Shown piece after piece: positions 10,670 through 21,311 of a DNA stretch of 64,000 bases. Within the stretch, counting starts at the first letter, position 1; every line of letters starts with the position of its first letter. Source of the DNA: Diphasiastrum complanatum (lineage: Eukaryota > Streptophyta > Lycopodiopsida > Lycopodiales > Lycopodiaceae); the NCBI GenBank assembly GCA_029204225.1, contig MU831835.1, forward strand, positions 1 to 64,000, written 5' to 3'. A program made the translations under genes and the position numbers. The notes below the pieces were generated by a model that saw only the letters and a list, made by a program, of their open reading frames with translations, had not been told where the DNA came from and ran no database searches.

Positions 10670-11842
10670 ATGGAACCATTTCCTAATGAAGAAATGGCAC
10701 CAGATCAAAAGCTTAATCGCATTGGAGTGGTGAAACTAGAGTGGGTAGATCAAAGCAGAGACAAAGAGATATTTCACCTGCATGCAGATCCATTACGTCC
10801 TGATTGTAATGAGGGTAGGATTTTTCTCACCAATGCCATCCTTGGAAGCGAAGACCTCACCCAACGGCTTCAGTTCAAAAGGCCGGATGAAGAATTCTGG
10901 CAGCCACTGGAGACGGATGAGCGCGGCTACTCCTCTGAATTATTCCATTCGAATGAAAAACTGCAAGTGAGGGTGACTCCTCCTTTGAGGCTAGACCACT
11001 TCAATATTGCTGCGTTCAGGAAGCTGGAAGAGATAGTCTTGATGATGGCTGACAAGGTGGACCTTCTTGGCCGCCTCGTGGATGCTGAGATGGCTATCAA
11101 AGGAGACACACAATGTGTTGGTGTAGTACATTGCATCTATGCAGCTGACCAGGCTACATTACAAGAAGGTGAGACCTTCAGACAAGCTGTGCTCAAAGCG
11201 TATGGATATAGTAACAGAGAAATCCAAGGAAAAGCCGACAGGCTCAATTGCATGATGCTAAACTACCCTGTGCAATCAGATAGCCTGATAGCATGCCATC
11301 TCTTCAAGAAAAAATGGGATTCTCAGACAGAGAATATTTTAGGCTTCTCAGACATCGATGATCCGAGAAATGGCCTCCCTCTCTTCGCACCCATCAAGTA
11401 TGCATTTGATACTCTCAAGCTGACCTTTCTATTGGATAAGCACCAGGACATAATCTGCCATGTCCTGGACCCAGAGCTTTTGGACTTGCCCCTCTTATCG
11501 ATAGCAGAGGACTATTGCAACGCAGATCAATGGAAGGAAGCCCATGATCCAATACTGGTTAGGCTTACATTCAGAGACATTGATCAACGGCCTCTGACTT
11601 TCGCCACTCATCACAGGCCATACAGGAGGGTGCTCAATTTCCAGGCAAGGCAGGCACGCTGTCATGCCATCAGAAGAAACTGGAAGACATCAGATTGGGA
11701 CTTTGAGGACTTTTACGAAGAAGGCATGGCTTCTGAAGAGAAGGTGAAATTTTGGTTTGAGCATAATACAAAGGAGGGGGAAGAGCACATTATGGAGCTG
11801 AAGGGTGCAGATTTGCATAGTTCTATATTGCGAGAGCAGTAG
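10670..11842 (+). CDS. HNH endonuclease-like protein (390 aa)
   Basis: Intact single-exon ORF, by far the longest unbroken non-retroelement frame in the window. Residues 205-270 resemble the HNH nuclease family common in fungi (HNH_2-like): ACH (His210), DIDDPRNGLPL (Asn234 in RNG), then PIKYAFDTLKLTF. In this family the last metal-binding His is often replaced by the I-x-x-AFD form, and here position 243 is Lys, so nuclease activity is uncertain. Residues 100-150 are predicted helical and hydrophobic (IVLMMADKVDLLGRL); the C-terminus is acidic. The ATG at 10670 is chosen because upstream frames are closed, although Met9 is possible. A CT tract lies upstream and an LTR remnant starts within 10 bp of the stop. 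It could be a host gene, a gene gained from fungi, or transposon cargo; family assignment is from memory. Confidence 0.7.
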   Translation: MEPFPNEEMAPDQKLNRIGVVKLEWVDQSRDKEIFHLHADPLRPDCNEGRIFLTNAILGSEDLTQRLQFKRPDEEFWQPLETDERGYSSELFHSNEKLQVRVTPPLRLDHFNIAAFRKLEEIVLMMADKVDLLGRLVDAEMAIKGDTQCVGVVHCIYAADQATLQEGETFRQAVLKAYGYSNREIQGKADRLNCMMLNYPVQSDSLIACHLFKKKWDSQTENILGFSDIDDPRNGLPLFAPIKYAFDTLKLTFLLDKHQDIICHVLDPELLDLPLLSIAEDYCNADQWKEAHDPILVRLTFRDIDQRPLTFATHHRPYRRVLNFQARQARCHAIRRNWKTSDWDFEDFYEEGMASEEKVKFWFEHNTKEGEEHIMELKGADLHSSILREQ

Positions 11843-11849
11843 CAAGTTG

Positions 11850-12875
11850 TGCGCAGTGTAATAAGCTATCTCACTCTTTTCTCAAGCATGACTACACCTA
11901 TCAAACTCAAACAAAACATTAGTGATAGAAATCACGGTCGATCTGATTACGTAGCCAAACATTAAGCATCAAAACATCGTGAAGAGCTAGACTGATAATG
12001 AGTCGCGAATTAGTCGTGAAAGGCAAGACTAAATATTAGTCGCGAACAGCTAGACTAATAATCATTTGTGCAGAGCAGACATCCAGATTAGGTAGTCAGA
12101 AAGCCAGACAAAACGTAGAAAAGCACTGCAATATTGACACAAATCTGAACGCAGAACAAACAGAGCTGTAATCAGATTAAGTATAACAAAATATACGGTC
12201 AATAATGCAAGTGAGCACAAAAACAATAGCGGACATAAATGCGTGCCTCACAAAGCTGATCATGCAATCTGTAAAGGTGATGAACCTATTATTGACAATA
12301 CATTTAGAAGAAAAGAATCAATGTGCGAAAGCATCTACAATGTCTATCTCTGATTGTCGGTGATATTTCGTTCTCTCTCTTCTATTCTGATGTCGTTCTG
12401 ATATTGTTTTTGTTCATCTTGTTGAATACGCAAATGGTATTCAATATATATACATAATTTTTACAACTGTGCAGATGAAGAAGGTACAAAAGTGGATGTG
12501 TTGTCTATGGGAGATCATGAGTGGCTGGTGTCGTTGTCAAATCTGATTACAGCGTGCATTGGATGAGCGTGAGAAGGCCGCGACGTCAGCCTTCGCTAAA
12601 ATTAACATTGATGAAAATACGAAAAACGTGACACTCTGACGAATGCCTTAAAAACTGATTTACAAGGTACTTTCACTTTTCTATAAGGGCACCTTTGGTA
12701 CCTTTTCCGCCTATGGAAATTTACTTGTATTTATGCAGACGGTCGCATTTTTCGCCTGTCTTATTTTATATGTAAATATGCAGACTGTGCGACAACACGA
12801 GTAAAATACAGTAGCATGAATGGAGGCAGATTAACATAGGATTTAGGAGAGCATAGGAGATAAATCGAACAATAT
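11850..12875 (-). repeat. LTR remnant, family L1 (minus orientation)
   Basis: The reverse complement matches 56155-57260 along about 1 kb: CTGCCTCCATTCATGCT, TGCATATTTACAT, GACGTCA..CCTTC, TTGAATACCATTTGCGTATT, TTCAGATTTGTGTCAATATT and TTAATGTTTGGCTA. The terminal ~90 bp ending CCAACA are missing: homology stops near CTGCGCACAACTT, right behind the HNH stop codon. No internal element sequence adjoins it, so it is a truncated solo-like LTR. Confidence 0.7.
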
Positions 12876-14032
12876 GTTTTATCGACCAAGTCATACCTTT
12901 ATAGCTAATAGAGGTTTTCCAGGCCTCCAAAGGTATAGCCTATAAAGGGTTATACACCAATCGACTATCTCTCAGCCATACAGAGTTTATCACATGGCTA
13001 GCATCCCTCAGTCATTGATCATTGACATCAATCTTCATATGCACATGGGCCTTTAACATATCTAAAAGAGAATCAAGATACATATATCTCTAGTCCTGTC
13101 GTAATCAAGCAAAGGTAAGATGAAGAGTTCTTTACTATTTTTGAGGGAAAAACGAAGTAAAATACTCATCTATCAGTCAAAACTTCTGAAGTAAGTCACT
13201 ATTGGATAAGTAGTAGGGTGACCTTATTAGTAGGACTAGACACCAACAAATTTGGAGAAAAATCCAAACATTGTCTTCTCAAGTTGTTTGCAATTTTTGG
13301 GGACTTCCATATGGTTCATTCTTGATTTTTGAGTCACAAGGACATTGAAATGAAACCACCTTCATAGTGCATCATCTCATGATCAACTCCAAAAATAAAT
13401 GTTTGATTTCAAACCAAAACTCTAGTACCTCCAAGAATAAAAAGTAGCTCAATTTTGACCTCAAACACATTTATTGATTCGTGTATTTATGAATGCTTGC
13501 GTTTGTCTCTAATAGCATGTTGAAATTTATGAGAGGAACACTTTATTTCAAGCATAGATAAACATCACGTATTTGAATTCCACACATCAGTCTTCATGCC
13601 AAATCTCATGTCACGGCGGATAAGTTATGATGTTTCAACCCCAAAACCTCTAAAAAACATCCAAAATCATTTTTTTTTATCAGAATCAGTGATTTTTGAA
13701 TATTTTCTCAGATTTTCAGCCTCTCTAGTAGCGATCTAGCACCCCCAATCACCTGCCAAATTCTCATAGCAATCCGATAAGCGTAGAGAAAGTTATGGCC
13801 ATTTTTTGTTTCCTACAAAATTCATCTTTTCATGTTCAATTTTTTTTTCAAATATGTAAATTCTTGTTTTTTTTGGATCAAATCAAGGCAAAGCTCCATA
13901 TTCACCAGCGCTTCATTGCAAGGCATCAATTCCCCCAATTCTCCTTTTGCAATCTCCCCAAAAAAAACTAAGAAAATTGTTGTTTTTTCCACTTTCTCTC
14001 TCTAGAACAAGCTTTTATCTCTCTAGAACGAG
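12876..14032. other. Non-coding DNA, probable element leader
   Basis: No reading frame of note. Because the primer site at 14033-14044 points left, the right part should be the untranslated leader of that minus-strand retroelement; its body is absent, replaced by the LTR ending near 12875. Confidence 0.4.
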
Positions 14033-14044
14033 GCTCTGATACCA
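14033..14044 (-). other. Primer binding site, tRNA-iMet type
   Basis: On the minus strand this reads TGGTATCAGAGC, the standard plant retroelement primer site complementary to initiator tRNA-Met. It sits two bases after the LTR end. Confidence 0.85.
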
Positions 14045-14046
14045 AT

Positions 14047-14501
14047 TGTCAGAAGCTAAGCTCTTAAAGAATCCTAAAAGGCCGGTAAAGAACGATCCTC
14101 GCAAACATAGGCACCCCCCTCTTTGAGTCCTTCTACCTACTATTCTTGTCAACTGGCCCATGGCATCCACCTATGGGTGATCAGTCCACCTGGCATGCAT
14201 GACCCCTGTGACTTGTGAATACTAAGTGACTCATAGGGTACCACCCTCGTGCCTCGCCAAAGACCCGTGACCTGCTACGTCACTCCGACTACTTGTCGGC
14301 TAGAATCTTGTCATTGGCGGCTAGGATCCCGACGGTCATAACCCACCGCATCTCTAATAGCTTGTCAGGCGTTTATACCAGGTCAATACTTGTGACACAC
14401 CGGTCCCAGCTCGAGACAGATGTCCACTCTAGTCACTGGCCTTAGATGACTATGGGCTGCTGGCCCTCAAGTAACCGATCGAGCGAGTCCGGGATCTAAC
14501 A
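14047..14501 (-). repeat. 5' LTR of a gypsy chromovirus-like element
   Basis: On the minus strand the LTR begins TGTTAGATCCCGG and ends GCTTCTGACA. It shares long stretches with the LTR at 36343-36823, which follows a chromodomain integrase: GGACATCTGTC, GGGACCGGTG, GACCGTCGGGATCCTAGCCG, GTGGACTGATCACCCA and AGGACTCAAAGAG. It is GC-rich compared with its surroundings. The two copies are in opposite orientation 22 kb apart, so they belong to separate insertions. Confidence 0.8.
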
Positions 14502-15300
14502 CCTACTATGTTACAAGAATTACATTAAACATCAATAATAGATACTTCACATGAGTCAAGTTTCCTAGTATTTAAGGAAAGTTTCAATGGCACTCCATTT
14601 TTTAGTCAAAGATCATGCAAATACATATATGATCAGCTCAAATTTTCATATCCGATGTTTTTAAATTCCATAAGTGTCTAACTTTAACATTCATTACTAC
14701 AAAGTAGGTGATTTGTTGACTTTTGATGACTCGTCGTTGAATAGTCACGTACCACTATTCAAATGGTCTAATTTTTAAGGACTCGATCCTTGTCACTAGA
14801 AAATAGTAGCTTTTAGCTTCCATAACACGTGATCATATTTGATAGAAAATTATTGTAGTAAGATGATCAGGTTTTGATACCAAATGCTAGAAAAAACACC
14901 AGTCATTTATCAGATGATTGATATTTGGAATCATTCAGATCTTTGGTTGTCAACTAATACTGCTACAAGAACTATAGTTTTGATGCAAAAGAATACTATA
15001 CTTCTCAAGAATTAAATGAATTCACTTTTTAATGTGTGATAATTGAGTGCATTATTAGCGATATGTTCCAAGTAGCTATTTACATAATTGAGTTATTTAC
15101 AAGCAAGTATCACTCTAAAAAACTAAGAAATCACTTGTGGTCTACATGTAGACACAATCACTCTAAATGGAGCTACCACATAGACACATGTGATAGACAT
15201 TCATGATACATAAATTAATCCAAGGTGTCACAGATCACCATGTGTTGAAACAATGCAATTTAATGATGGTCATTCATTCTAAAGAACTAATCTACCTAGA
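14502..15300. other. No gene seen
   Basis: AT-rich DNA without a supported frame or repeat. A short segment near 14875-14895 (TTTTGATACCAAATGCTAG) looks weakly like a decayed retroelement primer site but was not called. Confidence 0.4.
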
Positions 15301-15305
15301 AGTAT

Positions 15306-16145
15306 TTAGCAATAGACAACAATCTGAAAATAAGATTGTGCCGCAAGATGATCAACCAAGGCACTATAGCCATGGCGATATCCAATATTGTACTCGGCAT
15401 TTGTATACTTACGCCCATAATCTTCAATCTACATCAACACAAATCGATGATTAGAAAAAAACAAAAAATTATTGATAAACAATAAACATATGAAATGCAA
15501 TTAGCTAAAAGAGAATTGCTTACAAATTGGGCATGCATATTGGCCTTGCCTCTCGATCCAAGGTGAGATTGGCCTAAAAGATTAAGCCTTTATTTTGTTG
15601 CCTCTCTTTGTTGCTTAAAGCGCTCGGGATTAGGATGGTTGGATTCATAAACAACTTTTTTCCAATCTTTTTTTAGATGCCCATCCCGGGCTCTTCTTGC
15701 CTTTACTACATAATCGTCTTAATGATTCGCGCTTATGACAGATATGCATACACATACTCGTCTTCGCCCATTTGTCATTATATCGATTTGGTTGTGAAAA
15801 CTTAGGGTACAATATATCAAGTATCTCGTCTTTGTCCCCTTGGTCTTGTTGCTCCCAAGGGTTAAACAAATCGTGACCAAAGTATTTAAGAGTAAGGTCG
15901 TGCAATCTATTGATGACGACCTTACCCCTAATGTCCATGATGATGGAACTGTCCTCATCAAGGTCATAGAAAATATTTGTGGATTCTTCTGACGACATGT
16001 CCGTCGAAACGAATCCACGATCTTGTTGATCGGATTTTCCTTCGGAAAGACAAAGGGCTTTCATCTGTTGCCTTTCCTTGGGAGATAGCATAGTATAAAA
16101 ATCTCGCACTCGAATGGAATCCGATCTCGGCTTGTCCTCTTCCAC
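15306..16145 (-). pseudogene. Transposon-associated gene, Transposase_24/TNP1-like
   Basis: Minus-strand exon from about 16145 to 15529 with donor CAATTT|GTAAGC and a second exon at 15428-15306 (acceptor GATGTAG, matching phase 0, stop TAA). The first part is acidic and encodes RVRDFYTMLSPKERQQMKAL. The later part carries CHKRESLRRLCSKGKK, then in another frame DWKKVVYESNHPNPERFKQQ and LGSRGKANMHAQF. This W..vV......P....r....R pattern resembles the Transposase_24 (PTTA/En-Spm) domain of plant CACTA-associated proteins. One frame change near 15665 and a TAA near 15578 break it. An alternative start at 16197 lies in another frame. It is transcribed away from the gene at 16697. Confidence 0.45.
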
Positions 16146-16265
16146 CGGAAGAGGATCTTGGCCTCCTCCTTGATGCTCCGCTACCGCTAGTAGACATGAC
16201 TATTGAGAGAAAGATATGAAGTTGTGAAAAGAACTTGGAAAGATATCAAATGTGAAAAATGAGAA

Positions 16266-16314
<49 letters not shown>

Positions 16315-16429
16315 TGTGTGAGAGAGTGAAAAAGAAAAGCAAACTTTTAAATGTGTGAAAAATGAAAAGGAGGTATGAAAGAGTGTGTGAAAGAGAGAGA
16401 GAGAGATTGGAAATTGGAGAGTGAAAGAT

Positions 16430-16492
<63 letters not shown>

Positions 16493-16505
16493 AGAGAGAG
16501 AGAGA
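16266..16505. repeat. Compound (GT)n(GA)n microsatellites
   Basis: Two compound tracts, 16266-16314 and 16428-16505, each GT repeats followed by GA repeats, separated by further purine-rich sequence. They sit between two divergent gene starts (16145 minus, 16697 plus). A long minus-strand frame across this stretch is only a product of the repeats. Confidence 0.85.
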
Positions 16506-16696
16506 AGAGTGGAGAGATTGAGAAAAGAGTGGAGAGGAGTGAAAAGACTTAACATTTGGATTTGCAGCATTGTGTGTTGAATATAACTTTTTTGTTTTTT
16601 TCTACGATTGTTTAAAGCACAACGCCTCCACAAGATAGCAAAAAGTTAAAGAAGATGCAATATTATTACAAATAGAAATCACGAAAAAGAGCACAA

Positions 16697-17230
16697 ATGC
16701 TTGAGCAAAGACTTAGTGAAACATCATCGTCATCAAGTTCTGGTGCCCAGCCTCGACCTAAATCGCAGGTACTATATAATTATTTGTTTAAAACTTAGGA
16801 CTGTATTTATACACATATAAATTAGCTTGTAACATTAAGCTAATCATTTTTGTAATTGTAAAATGAAATTAGTATCAACAGAGGTACAATGAAAAGATAT
16901 ATTGTGATTGCAAACAATACAAAGGATTGAAAATTCGAGAAAGACGAATAGTGGCGCAACATCTGTGGAAGTTTGGAAAGCACATTGAGGAGCCCGATGT
17001 GGATTTGGAGGTACATTTTGACTATTTAGTATTGTTCTTATCATACACATTTTTGTATTTTTTTTGAAAAAAATAAAACTAATTGTTGTGTAATGTTTCA
17101 CTCTTGCAGAATAATACATTGGTGTCAAGGTCTTATAACACATCGATTGACAATCTTATCAACAAGATAAGAAATATCGATTTTGGATCATCTTTGGCAT
17201 TAGACGAAGATTTTGTTGATGATCATAATT
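16697..17230 (+). pseudogene. N-terminal exons of a CACTA-type transposon gene, truncated
   Basis: ATG at 16697 opens MLEQRLSET followed by a Ser run and GAQPRPKSQ. Exons are 16697-16768 (24 codons, donor CGCAG|GTACTA), 16882-17010 (43 codons, acceptor CAACAG, donor TTGGAG|GTACAT) and from 17110 on (acceptor TCTTGCAG), all in phase 0. Exon 2 has a small Cys-Lys-Gly-His motif: YCDCKQYKGLK, RRIVAQHLW. The same motif occurs in CACTA copy B at 59990-59801. The acidic third exon (LALDEDFVDD) runs into copia RT sequence at about 17225, so the gene is cut off. Compact, well-phased introns suggest it was functional before the copia joined. A role in DNA or partner binding is a guess. Confidence 0.55.
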
Positions 17231-18651
17231 CAGGCAATGGAGGACGAAATGTCATCCATGTATAAGAACAATGTATGGACACTTGCACCTATACTTGATG
17301 GCAGAAAACCAGTCAAGTGCAAGGGGATCTACAAGATCAAAACAGGTCCTGATGGAGAAAACATCAGATACAAGGCAAGGTTAGTTGCTAAACAATTTTC
17401 ACAAAAGTATGGAATCAACTACACTGAGACTTTCTCACTAGTAGTCAAACATACATCAATTTGCTTGCGTATGCAGTGGCTCATGATCTAAAAATCCATA
17501 TTGTGGATGAGAAAACTACTTTCCTACACACAGAATTGGAAGAAGACTTATTTATGGACCAACCACTTGGTTTTGTAAGTCAAGAATATCCAAAATAAGG
17601 ATTTCACATGAATAAAAACATTTATGGTTTGAAACAAACAGCTTGACAATGGCATAGAAAGAAGGACGAAGCACTATGTTCCTTAGGCTTCAAACCTCTA
17701 TTTGTTGAGTCAAATGTCTATATCAAGCATGTCCAAAATAAAATAATCATTCTAGCTATCTATGTTGATGACACACTTATCTTCTCAAGAAGAGATAAGT
17801 TAGTTTCAAATGTCAAAAGAGACATTTTTGAAATATTTGAGATCACTGACCTAGGAGAAGCTAAAATTTATCTAGGCTTGCAGATCATGAGAGACTTTGA
17901 AGGTGGTAAGTTGTATCTGCACCAACAAAAGTACACTCAAAAGATCATTGAAGACTTCAACATACTCGAATGCAAATGTGTGCATACTCCCATGATACCT
18001 AGAACAATACTGAGCAAGGCAGATTGTCTGCAGACTCTCAAGGAAGAGGAACGAATGGCCAAAACACCCTACCATAGGCTAATTGGATCATTGTTATATC
18101 TAGTAGACAACCCCATACCTGATATAGCATTTGCAGTATACAGGCTGAGCCAATATAATCAGAACCCAGGATCGTTGCATGCATCTGGGGCAGCCATACT
18201 CTGAATAAGCAAGAAGCAAACAGCAGTAGCTCAATCTTCTTGTGAAGCGGAATATGTAGCAGTAGCCAAGATGGCAAACGAGCTGATTTGGATTAAACAG
18301 ATGTTGGAAGGATTTGATGAATCTATTTCTGAACCTTATGTCTTGTTAATGGATAATACTTCAGCAATCTATCTTACAAAAGATCCTGTATTTTGCTCGA
18401 AAACGAAGCACATAGCTATCAAGTATCATGTGATTCGGGACTTAGTCAAGAAGAAGATACTGAAGACAATCTTCATACCAACAACGGACATGACAACTGA
18501 TATCTTTACGAAGCCACTTAGTAAAGCTTTGTTTGAGAAGCAACGGAGAAGATTAATCGAACTGCCCACTTTGAGAGGGAGCCATAGAACAACTGATCAG
18601 ACAGATCTTGATTCTACTAACAAAGCGCGCAGTTTACTTGACAAAGGATAA
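17225..18651 (+). pseudogene. Ty1/copia reverse transcriptase-RNase H (copy 2)
   Basis: Starts at the copia RT entry (MEDEMSSMYKNNVW), then CKGIYKIKTGPDG and YKARLVAKQFSQKYGINYTE at about 17330-17420. FLHT/DQPLGF-like sequence follows, then YVDDTLIFS at 17763, and RNase H with SCEAEYVA at 18240, HIAIKYHVI at 18410 and DIFTKPL at 18500. Stops near 17491, 17598 and 17646 and a deletion of about 170 bp at 18178 (compare 640-800 in copy 1) disable it. Integrase, gag and 5' LTR are missing. Confidence 0.9.
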
Positions 18652-18990
18652 GAAACAAACGCGAACTCGAAACATTTTTAGTCTTGATCAACCTCGAAAG
18701 ATTTGCGAAACAATTATTTGTAGAAGCTCATGGCTTTCTTGTTAAAGCTCAAAAGATTCGCGAACAGAATCTCGTCGCGAAATATTTTGTTTCTTGTTCA
18801 AACCTCAGATGTCGCAAAATTGTCGCTAATAATTCGCGAAATCTTTTGGACTGTTCTTCACACTCACATGTCGCGAAGAGTTCGTGAAATATTCTGGATT
18901 TCTTCTTCATGCTCAAAGTTGTTATCTGTCGCGAACAATTCGCGAAAGATGAAAATGCCGTGAAGAGACAAGTGTCGCGAACAATTCGCG
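18652..18990 (+). repeat. Copia 3' region with TTCGCGAA palindromes (copy 2)
   Basis: Equivalent of 1273-1640: starts with AAACGCGAACTCGAAAC and holds about nine TCGCGAA/TTCGCGAA motifs, including the same TCGCGAACAATTCGCGA dyad twice near 18930 and 18975. It ends abruptly at 18990, where unrelated DNA begins. Confidence 0.6.
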
Positions 18991-19084
18991 ATGACTTTCT
19001 TAAGCCAGGTATACAAGCAATGCTCCTGCCATATCTTTCATTTCCCCATTCATAAGGGGCATCTGAAAATTTTCAGTTGGACTT

Positions 19085-19740
19085 ATAGAAGCTTCCACAT
19101 TGGCTGAACCCCACTGCCTGTTCTTTCTTGTGGGCTACTCAAGAGCTTTTTATTCATCAGCAGCATAACAGAGGTACAACCTGAATCCACTGTCAGTGTT
19201 GTAACTGGCTGAGCCACATAGGAAACATCTTCTGTCAAGCAATTTTCTTCAAGAAGCGATGGAATTTCCTCAAGATGCGGTTGAGCTTCAACGGTATTAG
19301 CTTTTGTTCCATTCTGGTGATTTCTCTTTTGAGAACACCATCTCGCAATATGCCCAAAGCTATTGCAATTCCAGCATTGTACTTGCTTTTCATGTAGCAA
19401 GCTTGCTCAGGGGTTGAGGATTCCCCACGCTCTTGGCTCATTCTCTTCATAGCAATACAAGCAGTTCCTTTGTTGTCTTTCCTGGTCCATTCCAAAAGCT
19501 TTTTTTGCTGTAGTCTGTTTGCAGGATCAGTCACCATTGGCTTTTGCTCAGTCCCATCTCTCCTTTTAGGTAGAGGCACATCATTTGCTTCCACCCCTCA
19601 TAACCAATCTCATTGAATGGTTGAGGTCTTAAACTCATGTAACCAGACTATACTGCAGACATTTTGGAAACTCACAACTTTAGGTGAATCTTTCCTCAGC
19701 CCTCTACAACATCCTAACACCCACTAGAGGTCAGCCTAGA
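19085..19740 (-). pseudogene. Ty1/copia gag and protease start (minus strand)
   Basis: Minus-strand reading from the leader at about 19740. The zinc knuckle CWNCNSFGHIARWC (CX2CX4HX4C) near 19385 binds element RNA in the capsid. It is followed by an acidic linker and the protease active-site region TLTVDSGCTSVML near 19200, where the usual D-S-G-A/C triad is kept. Frame changes separate the knuckle from the upstream gag. The frame ends at 19085 where homology to an element stops. The leader begins at the primer site 19752-19763. Confidence 0.75.
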
Positions 19741-19751
19741 ATGAACCTAGT

Positions 19752-19763
19752 GCTCTGATACCA
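19752..19763 (-). other. Primer binding site, tRNA-iMet type
   Basis: Minus-strand TGGTATCAGAGC, followed by the leader of the copia gag remnant on its left. Confidence 0.85.
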
Positions 19764-19950
19764 TGTAAAAGATGGCACAGGAGAGACGTGAACAATAAGC
19801 CAAACTCAGAAGCTACACAGAGCTTCAACTCTGCAACAGAAAATGAGAAAACAAGCCTACCCAGACACACTCAATGGGCACACACGCAAGGCTTCAAACT
19901 CAGAAGCAAGATCTGAAAATACGACTGAACACAAAGCAAAATATGCATTA
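19764..19950 (-). repeat. Probable 5' LTR of the copia gag element
   Basis: Sequence abutting the primer site must be the LTR end; on the minus strand it finishes CTTTTACA. The outer boundary is not visible because no second copy exists in the window, so the end given is approximate. Confidence 0.4.
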
Positions 19951-19984
19951 GATTGATAACAAAAACGTTCTACAGGTCTATCCT

Positions 19985-20516
19985 ATTTATCTTCTTACCA
20001 TCTACCTTAGACTACTTCAAAAGAAAGCCAGCAATTAGCAAGAAGCAAAGGCGTAATTGGTGGAAAATTGGAAATGCTTATAAAAATGAATTTCAACAGT
20101 TGGAGGCTTGGTTACTATGGTGGTGGAATAGAATACACAGATGGGAAAAATCTATTGTTAGGTTGAGTACATATGTTGTTGTAGTTTAATATAAATGTGT
20201 ATTATATAACAATATTGGTCACATTTTGATGGTTGTACCGCAGATGATGGGCCTCAAAGAGGAGTCAACAACACCAACCACTAATTTGTTCGAAGTTGTG
20301 CATAGCGTTTGGAAATCTGTGGACAGTTATTCAACTAGATTGAGCTTATATGATGCTGCAGTTGAGGACATGGCAAATGCTATATTGCAAAGTGCAAGAG
20401 AAAAGTCCTTTTTGGCTGGTCATCATATAGGTGCATGTCCATCATTGCAAAATCTAGGTGTGCTTAGAACAATTGATAGAAACAATGTGTATATCAACCA
20501 AGCATTGAAATAAGAA
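19985..20516 (+). pseudogene. Possible transposase C-terminal exons, uncertain
   Basis: Two open stretches. The first (19985-20160) encodes a basic, Trp-rich segment (RRNWWKIGNAY, WLLWWWNRIHRW). The second starts after acceptor GTACCGCAG (20242) and encodes TTNLFEVVHSVWKSVDSYS, LYDAAVEDMANAIL and FLAGHHIGACPSLQNL, stopping at 20512. The pattern N-L-x-E-V-x-H-x-x-W-K followed by L-x-D-A and F-L-x-G resembles, from memory, the C-terminal region of some MULE-like transposases. No catalytic residues are visible. This is a weak call; a host gene fragment is equally possible. Confidence 0.3.
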
Positions 20517-21311
20517 TTCATCAAGAATTTGATATCATTGAATAGAAATTAGAGCATTAGCAATGTTTAACTACTACTCAGATATTCATATCTCATAGCA
20601 GCCACTTTGCCCAAATTGTTTTGTTGACAAAGTCCTTGATACAGTGCAACTTGTACAGTCAATGAAAAATTACAGCTATCTTGCAATAGTTACGCAGTGT
20701 CTTTCCTGACAGACCACACGTAGAGTCCTACATAGCTTCCTAATGTCTGTTTATTTCTTCCTTTTACTTCTCAGTGTAATACTATTTGTGCCACTTAATT
20801 TTGGCTTGTGGATGCAACTATCATTTAACTAGCCGCGAGTTTTCTAAATGCCAAAATTTTTGCAGCTTTTGACTGAATCAACGCATAGTTACAAAATCCA
20901 ATCTCTAAAATAAATACTGCTGAAATTTGATCCCTATTTAAGTCCAAATGGTTGCAAAGATTATGCTTACCATATGAAAATTCATTCACACCTGGGTATA
21001 AGAGTACGTAATCGTGCTAGATGTCAACCACGACCATCAACTTGTTACGTAATTAGAACCATCATAAACAATTGTTATTTCTCATTAGATCTCATGCACT
21101 GAACCACCTCCATGGATTGGTTCTTGCTACAGTCAATTTGTTGAAAGATGCCTGCTTTTATATTGATGTAGTGTCTTCTGAAACAGCTATGGCTTCATAT
21201 ATCAGTGAGTACAGTAAACAAATCCAAAAAAGTTCAAGATTTCAGAGGTTGAAATTAGTCAGTCAAAATTCCGCATGAGTTAGTTTTGTACCTACTCACT
21301 GAAAATATTTT
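20517..21311. other. No gene seen
   Basis: AT-rich DNA; the right part is probably the 3' untranslated region and downstream flank of the minus-strand gene that stops at 21312. Confidence 0.45.

Noticed and set aside
14875-14900. TTTTGATACCAAATGC as another primer site
   Set aside because: Only part of the 12-base site matches and no LTR end adjoins it.
16187-16633. 148-codon minus-strand frame rich in Leu, Ser, Thr and His
   Set aside because: It is the translation of GT/GA microsatellites and surrounding purine-rich DNA; composition is repeat-driven and there is no conserved motif.
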